64,000 nucleotides of DNA from Cyrtodaria siliqua (taxonomy: Eukaryota > Mollusca > Bivalvia > Adapedonta > Hiatellidae): contig JAWPHD010007172.1 in the NCBI GenBank assembly GCA_037043455.1, forward strand, positions 1-64,000, read 5' to 3'. The translations under genes and the position numbers were made by a program. The notes under the pieces were generated by a model. It had not been told where the DNA came from and did no database searches. It worked only from the letters and a program-made list of their open reading frames with translations. This document shows positions 23,956-35,783 of the stretch, piece after piece (the stretch's first letter is position 1; every line of letters starts with the position of its first letter).

Positions 23956-24800
23956 ATTTCAGAATAAGGTAGTATTACTCATCAAGACAATGTGCCATGT
24001 CCAACCCCATGTTAGTATCTTCAAGGTCAAGGTCACTCTGAAGGCCATACACTTATTTTATGCCTATTGTAAGGACCTCCTTTTCAAGAGAACACTTAAT
24101 AACTCTTGCATGCATGGAGGGATTTCAGAATATGTTCGCATATTTACTGATCTGATCAAGACGATGTGCAGAACCCAACTATCATGTCAGTATCTTTAAG
24201 GTCAGGGTCACTCTGAAGGATATGTCTCTAGTAAGGTCCATTTTATACCCGCTCCAGAACTCTTGTATCTATAGAAAGATTTCAAAATAACTTGGCACAT
24301 TTACTCATCTCATCAGGATGATATGCAGAACCTAGCACTCATGTCAATATTTTTTTGTTGCTATACTTGAATAAAGGTTTGAATAACATTAATATTGCTC
24401 CAATTGACAATGTTAAAATGATTCCAATAACAGCACACACCTCTTATAAACTATTAAGAAATGGCTCTAATTATATGGTAATAATATTCACGCGATGTCA
24501 AGACGCTGCAGTATTCGATGTACATGTGACGCAAGTCCTACAGATCTATTGAATAATTATGAAACTATCTACAGTGCACAAAATTGCTGTTTTTGCTATT
24601 GAGAACATTATTATAAATTCTCTGAAGGCCCATTCACTTCTTAAATGTCTATAGTAAGGCCCATGTTGTGCATGCACCAGAACTCTTTGCATCCATGGAA
24701 GAAGTTCAAAGTAACTTATTCAGATAAATAAAACTTACTCATCTATTAGGATGACCCGCAGACCCCATCTTCAAGGTCAAGGTCATCAATTTCATATTCT

Positions 24801-25211
24801 TCTTATATAATAAGGCCGATTTTGTGTCACATGCTTTGAGTGCTCTGCATACACCCCGACCCACACATACATATGCATGCACAAGGCCCTCCTCCATGTG
24901 TGTCCCCATTACCCTAGCATTTTTTAAAAAGTTTTGTTTTTGTACTCTTTTCTTCTTTTCCTCATTTCTCATCAATGGCCAACTCTTATAAAGAGCTTAC
25001 CTTTAAACCATCTCCCCCAAGAAAAATAATGTTTGTTTGTTCTTCTGTCTTTACTTTTCTGTTTTTGCTTTTACCCAGACAATTAACATACCTCAGCAGG
25101 GAAGATAAATTCAGACATCTCTGATTTGCCTGTGCATCAGTCTGTCCGTTCGTAATTAAAATGACAACGTTAATGTTTTTCTTGCTTCTCTTCCTTTTCT
25201 TCAACTGTTAG
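24801..25211. other. Unassigned spacer
   Basis: No repeat or gene was recognised. It ends in a pyrimidine-rich run (CTTCTCTTCCTTTTCTTCAA) before an AG, which makes the following segment an exon candidate. Confidence 0.3.
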
Positions 25212-25257
25212 ACCTACCATCGGAAATCTATGTGGATATTATGACAAGCAAAAAGAG
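25212..25257 (+). CDS. Very tentative small exon (46 bp)
   Basis: A strong acceptor-like tract precedes 46 bp that end at a weak donor (GAG|GTGTGC). Two frames are open, reading PTIGNLCGYYDKQKE or LPSEIYVDIMTSKK. Neither matches a family I know. It may be chance; the only real support is the acceptor and the lack of repeat partners. Confidence 0.2.
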
Positions 25258-26061
25258 GTGTGCATATATACAGTTGTCGTCGGAATTCAACAATTTCCGC
25301 CTTATGTATTTTAATTGCGACATCTTGTAATGTTTTTTCACGCGTGTCCTATTCTCATAAAAACTGCAAGACATCATACATAGCCTAGCACAACAACTAT
25401 GGACATAATCACCAGCAAGTAGATGTATATATATCTTCTGTGTTTGATTTTGACATTTCTGACATAGTTGTGGACCCTTTTGTACTTTTAAATCACAAAG
25501 TCTGTTAATGTTTCTTCATCTCTTATTCTTTTACGCCTAAAAAGGCTAGTCTCTCCAAACTTTTATGTATCTGATCACCAGCATGTAGAGGTGTGCAGGA
25601 GTTAAAATTGCCCTCAACTGAGAAAACAAGGTCAGAAGTAGGTTTTTACTTAATATTTGATATTAAGCAGCAGCGCCACAGCCCTTGTTTTTGTCATGCC
25701 TTTTTGCAAAAAAAGGGACAGTTGTTGCTTTTCCGGTGGCGGCGACGGCGAAGGACATAGTTGTGTCTTGGGTAGTGATGCTATTTCATCTATGACCTTG
25801 ACCTACTTTTTGGTCAAGGGCAGACAAGTTCAAAAACCAGCCAGATCGGACCAGTAACAGTGGAGTTATGGCCCTTGATTTAGTTAAAAATGCTATAATA
25901 CGATTTTTTTGATTTTATTCATATTTTAATTTTTTTTTTGATTTTGATTTATTCAGAATTTATTTTTTTAAATTTATTTTTTTATTTTTTTGAATTATTT
26001 TTTTTGATTTCATACATATTTTTTTAAATACTTTTTTTTTAATATATATATATTTTTCCAT
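25258..26061. other. Repeat fragments and T-rich tract
   Basis: 25640-25790 resembles the E-type repeat (GACATAGTTGTGTCTTGGGTAG, compare 53880 and 59500). 25830-25900 is a fragment of a family-B unit (AACCAGCCAGATCGGACCAG). 25900-26060 is a T-rich low-complexity tract, of the kind that also precedes several element heads. A 66-residue open frame at 25657 spans these repeats and is rejected. Confidence 0.55.
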
Positions 26062-27852
26062 TTTTAGCTCGACTATTCGAAGAATAAGAGAGCTTATGTA
26101 ATCACCCCGGCGTCTGCGTCCCACATCAAGGTTTGCGTGTAAGCTGTGTTTACAAGTCTATATCTCTTACATTTCTTATCCTAGCACAACCACATTTGGC
26201 CATGAGCTTCCTTATAGCATTATCTTAAGGGCTGCAATTGTGGTTCCTGTAACCCATGGGCTCCCATGGAACCCAAATTATGATAGCCCATAAAATGTGT
26301 CCTATTTCACATCAAATTTTTCATTGAAGGTGTGTTTACAAGTCTATATCTCTTACATTTCTTACCCTAGCGCAACCAAATTTGGCCATGGGCTTCCTTA
26401 TAGCATTATCTTAAGGGCTGCTTAAGTAATTTTGGTTCCTGTAACCCCTGGGCCCCTGGGCTCCCATGGAACCCAAATTCTGATAGCCCTTAAAATATGT
26501 CTGTTTCACATCAAATTTTGCATGTAAGCTGTGTTTACAGGTCTATATATCTTACATTTCTTGTCCTAGCTGAACTAAATTTTGGAATTGGTTTCCTTAT
26601 AGTGTGTTGTAAAGGGTTGGGTTAGTAATTTTGTCTTCTGCAAATTCTGGGTTCCATCGGAACCCAAATAGTGATGGCCCATAAAATCTAGGTTTGCATG
26701 TAAGCATGTTTGCATGTAAGCATGTATATATCTATAATTTTGGTTTGGGATTTCTTACAGCATTTTGCTTCTTATTCATACTTCACCCATATTGGGGCAT
26801 GGGCTCCCTCCTCCCCACTGCCCCCACTCCCACCCCCCCCACTCCACACACCCTTGTTTTTTTGTGGTTTTTTTACTTGTTTTTTTTACATATTTCTGTG
26901 TTGTTTTAGTCAATTCGTACACATAATTTTATATGTTGCCCCTACCCCACCCACCCCCGCCTCTCGCCCCACCTCCCACCTCCCCCCACTTGAAACTCTT
27001 TTTTTTTTTTTACATATTTCTGTGTTGTTTTGGTCAGTTCTTACACATATCTTCACATATATGTTGCTCCCTCCCCCACCCACCCCCTGCCTCTCCACCC
27101 GCCCCCCACCCCCGCCTCTGACCCCACCTTCCCCCCAAATTGAAACTATTTATTTATTTTAAAATATTTCTGTTTTGTTTAGTCAATTCATACACATATA
27201 TGTTGCCCCCTCCCCACCCACCCATTCCCGCCTCTCCCCCCCCCTCCCCCCCCCCCCTCCTACTTGAAACTCTATTTTTTATTTTTATTTTTTTTTACAT
27301 ATTTCTGTTTTGTTTTAGTCAATTCTTACACATATATATGTTGTTCCTCCCCCCCCCCCCCCCCCCCCCCCCCCTCCACCCCACTTGAAACTCTATTTTT
27401 TTTTTACTTTTTTCTGTGTTGCTTTTGTCAATTCTTACACATGGTGCCCCTTCCCCGCCCCCTCCCCCACCCCACCCCCTGCCATACATTTAATTTTTAT
27501 TTTTTTTACATATTTCTGTGTTGTTTTGGTCAGTTCTTACACATAGCTTCTTACACGTATATGTTGCTCCCTCCACCAGCCCCCCTCTTCCCCCCCCCCC
27601 CCCCACCACACACACACACTCGAAACTTTTTTTTTTCTTCATATTTCTGTGTTGTTTTGGTAAATTCTTACACATATCTTCTTAAACATATATGTTGCTC
27701 CCTCCAACCCCCTGCCCCTGCCTCTACACACCCCCCCCCCCCCATCCCCCACACACACAGGCTCAAAACCTTTTTTTTTTTTTACATATTTCTGTGTTGT
27801 TTTAGTCAATTCTTACACATAGTTATGTTGCACCCATCCCCCCATACCACTC
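26062..27852 (+). mobile_element. Family A element, head and core (copy A2)
   Basis: The head TTTTTAGCTCGACTATTCGA is followed by AGAATAAGAGAGCTTATG. The 5' head can fold (AGCTC/GAGCT outer, TATTC/GAATA inner). Three core units of about 190 bp (26157, 26345, 26543: TATATCTCTTACATTTCTTA) follow. They are succeeded by about eight units of the C-rich/T-rich minisatellite from 26840. The family's 3' end appears at 32331-32505, beyond a block of family-B sequence, so the element seems to have been split. Long open frames in the C-rich part (up to 212 residues, proline/phenylalanine-rich) are low-complexity artefacts. Confidence 0.75.
26840..27850 (+). repeat. C-rich/T-rich minisatellite, ~110-130 bp x ~8
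   Basis: Each unit has a run of CCCCACCC-type sequence, GAAACT, a T-run, ACATATTTCTGTGTTGTTTT, GGTCAATTCTTACACATA and TATATGTTGC. A 26-base C-run lies at 27349-27374. The same unit occurs at 1-235, 32335-32400 and 60390-60745, always tied to family-A 3' ends or element borders. Confidence 0.9.
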
Positions 27853-28650
27853 GGATGAGTTCGAAAACCAGCCAGATCGGACGAGTATCAGCGGAGTTGT
27901 AGCCCTTGATTTAGTTAAAAATGCTATATTTTGCATTGTTAAGACGATAGGGGCTTCATTGTTCATCCGATCTTTACCAATCTTTATCAGATTGTTAATG
28001 TCGTTGAAAGCTTGAACAAGTTTGAAAACCAGCCATATCGGACCAGTAACAGCGAAGTTATGGCTCTTGATTTAGTTAAAAATGCTATATTGCTAAATTT
28101 TGCCTTGTTAAGACGATAGGGCCTTCATTTTTCTTCATAACTTTACCAAACTTTACCACATTGTTAATATCAATGAAAGCTCGGACAAGTTCGAAAACCA
28201 GCCAGATCGGACCAGTATCAGCGGAGTTGTAGCCCTTGATTTAGTTAAAAATGCTATATTTTGCATCGTTAAGACGATAGGGGCTTCATTGTTCATCCGA
28301 TCTTTACCAAACTTTATCAGATTGTTAAAATCAATGAAAGCTCAGACAAGTTTGAAAACCAGCTATATCGGACTAGTAACATCGGAGTTATGGCCCTTGA
28401 TTTACTTCAAAATGATATATTTTGCCTCGTTAAGACGATAGCGCCTTCATTTTTCATCTGATCTTTACCAAACTTCATGAAATTGTTAATGTCTATGAAA
28501 GCTTGGTTAAGCTCTAAAACCAACCAGATCGGACCAGTAACAGCAGAGTTATGGCCCTTGATTTTGTTAAAAATCCTATAATATGCCTCGTCATACGATA
28601 GGGCCTTCATTTTGCATCTGATCTTCGCCAAACTTTACCAGATTTTACAA
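27853..28650 (+). mobile_element. Family B units without head (copy B1)
   Basis: Units of about 160-165 bp: CGTTAAGACGATAGGGCCTT, CATTTTTCATCCGATCTTTA, CCAAACTTTACCAGATTGTT, AGCTCGGACAAGTTCGAAAA, CCAGCCAGATCGGACCAGTA, ACAGCGGAGTTATGGCCCTT. The copy starts inside a unit, where it abuts the family-A minisatellite, so this border is a rearrangement rather than an element end. It ends in TTTTACAACTGT and an AT-rich tract. Confidence 0.75.
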
Positions 28651-28812
28651 CTGTATTTTTTATATTATTATTAATTTTATTTTAATTATTTTTTTTTTAT
28701 TTATTTTTTTTTTTATTTTTATTTATTTTATTTTTTAATTATTATTATTATTTTTTTAATTATTATTATATTTTTTCTTCATATTTTTATTTTTTTTAAA
28801 TTATTCCTTTTT
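28651..28812. repeat. AT-rich low-complexity tract
   Basis: Runs of TTTTATTATTATTAATTTTA. It is nearly identical in its first 50 bases to 29950-30014, as both follow the same family-B unit. Confidence 0.8.
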
Positions 28813-30014
28813 TAGCTCTACTGGCCAAAGGCCAGCAGAGCTTATGGGATGCCGAGTTGTCCGTCGTCCGTCCGTCCGTCGTCCGTCCGTCGTCCGTTGT
28901 TAACTTTTGTCTCGTTAAGACGATAGGGCCTTCATTTTTCATTCGATCTTTACCAAACTTTAACAAGTTGTTAATATCAATGAAAGCTCGGATGAGTTCG
29001 AAAACCAGCCAGATCGGACAAGTAACAGCGGAGTTATGGCCCTTGATTTAGTTAAAAATGCTATATTGCTCAATTATTCCTCGTTAAGACAATAGGGCCT
29101 TCATTTTTCATCCTATCTTTACCAAATTTTACCACATTGTTAATATCAATGAAAGCTCGGACAAGTTCGAAAAACAGCCAGATCGGACCAGTAACAGCGG
29201 AGTTATGGTCCTTGATTTAGTTAAAAACGCTATATTGCTATATTTTGCCTCGTTAAGACGATAGGGCCTTCGTTTTTCATCCTATCTTTACCAAACTTTA
29301 CCACATTGTTAATATCAATGAAAGCTCGGTCAAGTTCGAAAACCAGCCATATCGGACTAGTATCAGGAGTTGTAGCCCTTGATTTAGTTAAAAATGCTAT
29401 ATTTTGCATCGTTAATAAGATAGGGGCTTCAATGTTCATCCGATCTTTACCAATCTTTATCAGATTGTTAATGTCATTGAAAGCTCGAACAAGTTTGAAA
29501 ACCAGCCATATTGGACTAGTTACAGCGAAGTTATGGCCCTTGATTTAGTTAAAAATGCTATAGTTTGCCTCGTTAAGACGATAGGGGCTTCATTGTTCAT
29601 CCGATCTTTACCAAACTTGATCAGATTGTTAATATCAATGAAAGCTTGGACAAGTTCTAAAACCAGCCATATCGGACCAGTAACATCGGAGTTATGGCCC
29701 TTGATTTACTTCAAAATGATATATTTTGCCTCGTTAAGACGATAGCGCCTTCATTTTTCATCTGATCTTTACCAAACTTCATGAAATTGTTAATGTCTAT
29801 GAAAGCTTGGTCAAGTTTGAAAACCAACCAGATCGGACCAGTAACAGCGGAGTTATAGCCCTTGATTTTGTTAAAAATGCTATAATATGCCTCGTCATAC
29901 GACAGGGCCTTCATTTTGCATCTGATCTTTGCCAAACTTTACAAGATTTTACAACTGTCTTTTTTATATTATTATTAATTTTATTTTAATTATTATTATT
30001 ATTATTATTATTTT
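28811..30014 (+). mobile_element. Family B element, headed, 3' end missing (copy B2)
   Basis: The head AGCTCTACTGGCC-AAA-GGCCAGCAGAGCT (two perfect arms) is followed by the simple repeat GTCCGTCGTCCGTCC and about six ~160-bp units. It stops in an AT-rich tract and lacks the CTCTTGT end. The last two units (28405-28650 and 29709-29950) are near copies at an offset of 1,304 bp, so B1 and B2 share a segmental duplication. Confidence 0.75.
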
Positions 30015-32046
30015 TATTAGCTCTACTGGCCAAGGGCCAGCAGAGCTTATGGGATGGCGAGTTGTCCGTCGTCCGTCGTCCGTCGTCCGTCCGTCCGTCG
30101 TCTGTTAACTTTTGTCTCGTTAAGACGATAGGGCCTTCATTTCTCATCCGATCTTTACTAAACTTTAACAGGTTGTTAATATCAATAAAGGCTCGGATAA
30201 GTTCGAAAACCAGCCAGATCGGACCAGTAACAGCGGAGTTATGGCCCTTGATTTAGTTAAATATGCTATATTGCTATATTTTGTCTCGTTAAGACGATAG
30301 GGCCTTCATTTTTCATCTGATCTTTACCAAACTTGAACAGGTTGTTAATATTAATGAAAGCTTGGACAAGTTCGAAAACCAGCCAGATCGGACCAGTAAC
30401 AGCGGAGTTATGGCCCTTGATTTAGTTAAAAATGCTATATAGGTATATTTTGTCTCGTTAAGACGATAGGGCATTCATTTTTCATCTGATCTTTATCAAA
30501 CTTTACCAGATTGGTAATATTATTGAAAGCACGGACAAGTTCGAAAACCAGCCAGATTGGACCAGTAACAGCAGAGTTATGGCCCTTGATTTAGTTAAAA
30601 GCGCTATATTTTGCCTTGTTAACATGATAGGGCCTTCATTTTTCATCCGATCATTACCAAACTTTACCAGATTGTTAATATCAATGAAAGCTCGGACAAG
30701 ATTGAAAACCAGCCAGATCGGACCAGTAACAGCGGAGTTATGGCCCTTGTTTTAGGTAAAAATGCTATATTTTGTCTCGTTAAGACGCTAGGGCCTTCAT
30801 TCTTCATCCGATCTTTCCCAAATTTTACTAAATTGTTAATGTCAATGAAAGCTCGGACAAGTTCGAAAACTGGCCTGATCGGACCAGTAACAGCAGAGTT
30901 ATGGCCCTTGATTTAGTTAAAAATGCTATATTTTGCCTCGTTAAGACGATAGGGCCTTCATTTTACATCCAATCTTTACCAAACTTTATCATATTGTTAA
31001 TAGCAATGAAAGCTGCGACACATTTGAAAAACAGCCAGATTGGACCATTTACACAGGAGTTGTGGCCCTTGATTTTCTGAAAAATGCTATATTTTGGCCT
31101 CAGTAAGACGAAAGGGCCTTCATTTGGACGGATTTCAGTGAAATTTTACAGGGATGATCAGTACCAAGCCTAGTTGTACATATCATCACCGTGTTCCGGT
31201 TGAATGATTTTGGTGGAGTTATGTCCCTTTAAAGGTTTTAATACACATACTTTGTCCAGACTAGTTCTCCTGAACCCCTGTCCAGATTTAAACGAAACTT
31301 TTTAGGGATGATCAGTTCCAGGTCTAGTTGTGGAAATCATCACCGTGTTCCGGTTGAATGATTTTTGGCAGAATTATGGCCCTTTAAAGGTTTTAATACA
31401 CAAACTTTGTCTGGACTAGTTCTCCTGAACCCCTTGCCAGATTTCAACGAAACTTTACGGGATGATCAGCACCCAGCCTAGTTGTGCATATCATCGTCGC
31501 GTTCCAGTTTACCGATTTTTCGCAGAGTTATGGCCCTTTAAAGGTTTTTTATGCAAAACATTTTCGGGCGAATTCCCCTGAACCCCTGGCTAGATTTCAG
31601 CTGAACTAAACAAGGATGATCAGTATCAAGCCTAGTTGTGCATATCGTCGCCATATTCCGGTTGAATTATTTTTGGCAGAATTATGGCCCTTTAAAGGTT
31701 TTAACAGACAAACTTTGTCCAGATTAGTCTCTTCTGAACTCCTTGCCGGATTTCAGCGAATCTTGGTGGGGATGATCAGTACCAAGCCTAGTTGCACCTG
31801 TCATTGCCGTGTTCTGGTTGAATGAATTTTGGCAGAGTTATGACTCCTTAAAGGTTTAAATACACTAACTTCATACAGACTAGTTCTCCTGAACGTCAGG
31901 CTGGATTTCAACAAAACTTGGCAGGGATGATCAGTTAGTACCAAGCCTAGTTGCGTATGTCATCGCCATGTTCCGGTTGAATGATATTATACATAAACTT
32001 TATGTTTAGCCAGTAGAGCGTCCACAGGCCCTCTTGGGCCTCTTGT
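30015..32046 (+). mobile_element. Family B element, complete (copy B3, ~2.0 kb)
   Basis: The head at 30019 (CTACTGGCC-AAG-GGCCAGCAG, hairpin with one changed base) is followed by GTCCGTC repeats. Seven type-1 units come next (spacing about 159-170 bp, 30121 to 31106). Then come five type-2 units of about 165 bp (GGGATGATCAGTACCAAGCC, GCATATCATCGCCGTGTTCC, AGTTATGGCCCTTTAAAGGT). The 3' end is the inverted head copy GCCAGTAGAGCG, a hairpin AGGCCC-TCTT-GGGCCT, and CTCTTGT. There is no coding capacity. This is the reference copy of family B here. Confidence 0.8.
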
Positions 32047-32061
32047 TTTTATATATATTTT

Positions 32062-32330
32062 TTTTAGCTCTATGTTGGACCAGTCGGACCAGTAACAGAG
32101 GAGTTATGGCTCTTGATTTAGTTAAAAATAAATGCTATATTTTGCCTCGTTAATACGGTATGGCCTTCATTTTTTTGATCTGATCTTTACCAAACTTTAC
32201 CAGATGATTTAGTCAAAAAGCTGTTTTTTGCCCGAAACTTTCAAAAAAACGTAAATGGCAGTCACTCGCTTCATTGATGTTATAAGAGCCATGTTAGCCA
32301 GTAGAGCGTCCAGAGGCCCTCTTGGGCCTC
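32062..32330 (+). mobile_element. Short family B element (~270 bp)
   Basis: The damaged head TTTTTAGCTCTATGTTGGAC and a single unit are followed by the 3' module TTAGCCAGTAGAGCGTCC, AGGCCCTCTTGGGCCTC. The final TTGT is absent, and family-A sequence (TACTTTACATATTTCTG) follows at once. Confidence 0.65.
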
Positions 32331-32505
32331 TACTTTACATATTTCTGTATAGTTTTGGTCAATTCTTACACATAGCTATGTTGCGCTCCCAACCCCACCC
32401 CGCATTGTTTTAGCCTTGTTTTCTGATGGTATATACCAGCTATATAATTTATTATTGTCTGAAAAATCGAATAGTTGAGCTGCGCTGTTCTCCGACAGCT
32501 CTTGT
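32331..32505 (+). mobile_element. Family A 3' end (continuation of A2)
   Basis: The last minisatellite unit is followed by TGTTTTAGCCTTGTTTTCTG, ATCGAATAGTTGAGCT (inverted head copy with one change), the hairpin GCTGT-TCTCCG-ACAGC and CTCTTGT. It is almost identical to 1-321, so it marks the true family end. The family-B block 27853-32330 separates it from its head. Confidence 0.7.
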
Positions 32506-33060
32506 TTTTTTGTGTTAACGCCATGTTAGCAGGAAGCATTGCTGTGATTTCTAGTAGTGCTTATTCCTTTTTTTTCCAGTTCGTGATTTTTGATGGAGTT
32601 ACGGCCCCTTGACATTTTTACTTTTAAATTTCTTGTCGGCGCTACAAAATTTGGCAGGAAGCCTCGGTAAGATGTCTAGTTGTGCAAAGCATGGTATGTC
32701 GGTGAAATCTTGGACAAGTTCGAAAACCAGCTAGATCTTGTTAGTAATGACAGAGTTATGGCCCTTGATTTGTTGAAAAATACTATATTGTATTTTCCTT
32801 TGTTTAATCTGTAATCTGATCTTTACCATATTTTTTTAGAATGTTAATATAACCACCCCCACACCCCCATTTTTATTTTGATGAAATTTGATTCATAGAA
32901 GAAAGTGGGACAAATTAAAAAAATACCCATGCCATGCTAGACACAGCAGACTTATTGCCCATGATTAGTGAGTGATCTAAGTCCATCCTATCCCTGTTGC
33001 AAACACCATTGATTTTAGTTACTAAAATGTTTACAAACTTTCATTTAAGCATCATTGACC
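32506..33060 (+). repeat. Family F repeat fragment
   Basis: GTTAGCAGGAAGCATTGCTG, GATGGAGTTACGGCCCCTTG, ACATTTTTACTTTTAAATTT, CTTGTCGGCG and GGTAAGATGTCTAGTTGTGC occur again at 55340-55432 plus 57357-57450 and at 59890-60200. The stretch 32600-32650 here is the uninterrupted version of the site that a family-C element occupies at 55433. Confidence 0.7.
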
Positions 33061-34080
33061 TTTTTCTTTTTAAGTCCATCCCACATTAGGCGAGACATGT
33101 GAATCCGCAGATTTCTTGTAATAAAACAATGCTACTTTTTTTTTTATCAGATCTTCAAACTTGGTGAAAATATTTATATTAGCTGTTTATTTTAAAAAAG
33201 ATATGTTTTATTTTGTAGATGAATCTGCAGAAATGAGATGGAGAACAAACACCTCTGCCAGTAGACATTAGATGGAGTGAACTTTAAATTCAATTTAATA
33301 TAAAATTAACATTTACACCATTTTTAATGTATTATGCACCAAATAGTGGTCATCTCAACTTTGGGATTTTATTCAAGCAAGTTTACTGAAAATCTTGACA
33401 ATGACCTTCATTATAAAATTATTAATGGCCTTGGTCACAATATCATGCGTCTGAATGCATTTAATGTTTCAGTTTCTAAGACATTTCGTGTATTTTCACT
33501 ATTCAAACTTTTTATTTATGCATATTAACTAAACTACATATTCGTTCTAGAAGTTACTTAGGTCTATAAATTGACTTTCCTAGATGAAGCCACAGATGTT
33601 TTTATGGTGCTCGATTGGTTCTCCTACTAGACGTTAGATGGCGAATGAACCCAGCTGGTTTGAATAGCAAAGATACCTCCTGAATTTTATGCCGAGCCTC
33701 AGAGGTTAGGAACTTTTCTTACAAACTATATCAGTGTAAATTGTGGTATAGGTGAGGCAGATGGTATGATGTTATTGATTTTAAAAACATATATATGACA
33801 TAAATATAAAATATGACAAACAAATTATTCTTATATCTATATTCACATCAATTTTTTTTTCAGGCTTTTAAAATAGCTTTACTGAAAATCTCAACACATT
33901 GACCTGACTAGATGTGTTTTGAATTTTTTAACGTGTTTAGCTCTGTTTCTGTAACACTGTTTGTTTCAACATACTTCACATTAAAAGATTCAATTTAAGT
34001 TACACATTTCTTTCCTACTTTCCGGATGAGCTTATGTCCATAGTCGTCCACCATTAACTTTTTGCTTTTAACGCATTGTA
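33061..34080. other. Unassigned AT-rich sequence
   Basis: No repeat partner, domain or splice-flanked frame was found. The open frame at 33334-33528 is short and has no recognisable motif. Confidence 0.3.
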
Positions 34081-34640
34081 TCATATTGATCTTTAAAAAC
34101 AACCCAGATCGGACCAGTAACACCGGAGTTATTGCCCTTGAACTAACAAAAATTGCCATATTTTGTCTTGTCTGCCTTGTCTGCCTTGTGACCACTCTAG
34201 CACCTTCATCTATTATTCGATCTTTACCAAACTTGCACTGATTGTTTATATCAATGAAAGCTCGAACAGATTTGAAAACCAGCCAGATCGGACCAGTTAT
34301 GGCCCTTTAAAGATTTTAATACAGCAATTGTTTCCAGACTAGTTCTCCTGAACCCCTGGCCGAATTTCAACGAAACTTTGCAGGGATCAGTACCAAGCCA
34401 AGTTGTGCATAACATCGCCATGTTCCAGTTGAATGTTTTTGGCAGAACTATGGCCCTTTAACAGATTTGATACACTTACTTTGTTCAGACTAGTTCTCCT
34501 GAACCCCTTCATGGATTTCAACGAAACTTGGCAGGGATGATCAGTACAAAGCCTAGTTGCACATATCTTTGGGAACTCCTGGCTGGATTTCAGTGAAATT
34601 TGGCAGGAATGATCAGTACCAAGCTCAGTTGTGCATATTG
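34081..34640 (+). repeat. Family B unit remnants (type 1 then type 2)
   Basis: Type-1 units (AACCCAGATCGGACCAGTAA; AACCAGCCAGATCGGACCAG) lead into type-2 units (GGGATCAGTACCAAGCC; CAGACTAGTTCTCCTGAACC), in the same order as in the complete copy at 30015. Neither end module is present. Confidence 0.7.
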
Positions 34641-34899
34641 TTTTTAAAGTTTTCAATACACAAACTTTGTCCCAATTCTGCACCTTATCCAACAATCCCC
34701 ATAACTCTTCCATTCATTCTGACAAAATTATGACCCCTGAATTGATAAAAAAATGTCATTTTTACATAGAAGTATATAGGCAAAACACTTCAGAATCTTC
34801 TCCGAAACAAAAAGGGCAGCAGCTTAGATATTTTGTATGTAGTATCGTCTAGTAGTCCATTACCAAGTTTGCTCAAATGGTGACCCTGGGTTCAGAATT
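34641..34899. other. Spacer
   Basis: A short type-2-like tail, then unrecognised sequence. A 73-residue open frame is not supported. Confidence 0.3.
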
Positions 34900-35275
34900 A
34901 GACCTGCTGCGGGGGGTCACAAGAGGTGTAACATGAGGGTATGGGTGGGCCCCCTGAGTCATAACTTAGTAACCGTTGAGATCCCCACCCTATAACCATA
35001 TATACACTTACTGGACATGAACAGACAGATACAACCATCCAACCAGCATAGAAACCAGGTTGTTTCCCTATCCCTGGGGACATAGCCCCTTGGTCATAAC
35101 TTGGAAACCATTGGATTCCCACCCTATAGCCATATATACACTTACTGGGCATGAACAGACGGATATAACCACCCAACCAGCGTAGACCCGGTCTCCTTCC
35201 CGACTCCTGGGGACATAGCGCCTCAATCATAACTTGGAACCATTGAGATTTCCTACCTATAATGCTACAGGCCCT
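34900..35275 (+). repeat. Tandem repeat H, ~145 bp (first block)
   Basis: Two full units and part of a third contain GGGTCATAACTTGGAAACCATTG-like, CCCACCCTATAACCATATAT, ACACTTACTGGGCATGAACA, GATACAACCATCCAACCAGC and CCTGGGGACATAGCCCCTTG. The reverse-strand 110-residue open frame is a reading of the repeat. Confidence 0.85.
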
Positions 35276-35769
35276 CCTCTGGGCATTGCCAATGGTGAAA
35301 GAAAAAAGAAAATGGCTCTAAATTTCAAACTTTGGCGAAAGTGTTTGGCGACATCGAAATTGCCAAAAAGCCAAACTTGTTTAATTTCTCTGCTGTAATC
35401 GGCCGGTTACAAATAGACCTCAACACTAATCACTGTGACGAGTGTACATTGAATGTTGTCTAAAACAACATAACTAACCAATTGACACCTATCACGCGCG
35501 AACACTTAACATAAATAAACAAACAAAGCTGATGATAACCTTTAGTGTTCCGGTAATTAACTTAATCCCTAAATAACAACTGATGACTGTTGTTTTCGCC
35601 TCGGGGGGTAATCAAGTCTCTCATGCAACACCTTGCAACCATAAAGTATTACACCACTGAATAGTATCTAGCCAATCGGGTTCTAACCAATCAAACACAA
35701 ATCAACACCTCATTAATTTACATATTTTACATGATTGACTAGATCGACGTGACATTTGTTTTGTTTTTG
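35276..35769. other. Unassigned sequence before SINE
   Basis: No repeat partner and no gene was seen. Composition differs from the flanking H units, so this may be an older insertion. Confidence 0.3.
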
Positions 35770-35783
35770 TTCATTCATAATTT

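Larger units (their letters stand above)
17880..24800 (+). repeat. Satellite S2 array, ~145-160 bp monomers
   Basis: Monomers share GGCCCATTTCTTGTCC, TAATAGTACTTCATGCATGG, AGGATTGCTCATCTCATCAA, ATGTCAGTATCTTCAAGGTC, AAGGTCACTCTGAAGGCCAT and TTCACTTCT. Blocks of the S1 higher-order boundary (ATTCACGCGATGTCAGA, GACTCGGGTCTACAGATC) return at 17940, 19732, 20250, 23053 and 24478. S1 and S2 therefore belong to one composite arrangement. Divergence between monomers is high, so the array is old. Three SINEs are inserted. Short open frames are repeat products. Confidence 0.85.

Noticed and set aside
17880..24800. CRISPR-like array
   Set aside because: The repeats are long, diverged and contiguous, without unique spacers of constant length, and the genome is clearly eukaryotic.
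26710..27902. Long proline/phenylalanine-rich open frames (up to 212 residues)
   Set aside because: They read through the C-rich/T-rich minisatellite; length comes from absence of stops in low-complexity DNA, and all frames behave alike.
34898..35230. 110-residue reverse-strand open frame
   Set aside because: It is a reading of the 145-bp tandem repeat H, with the same peptide repeated per unit.
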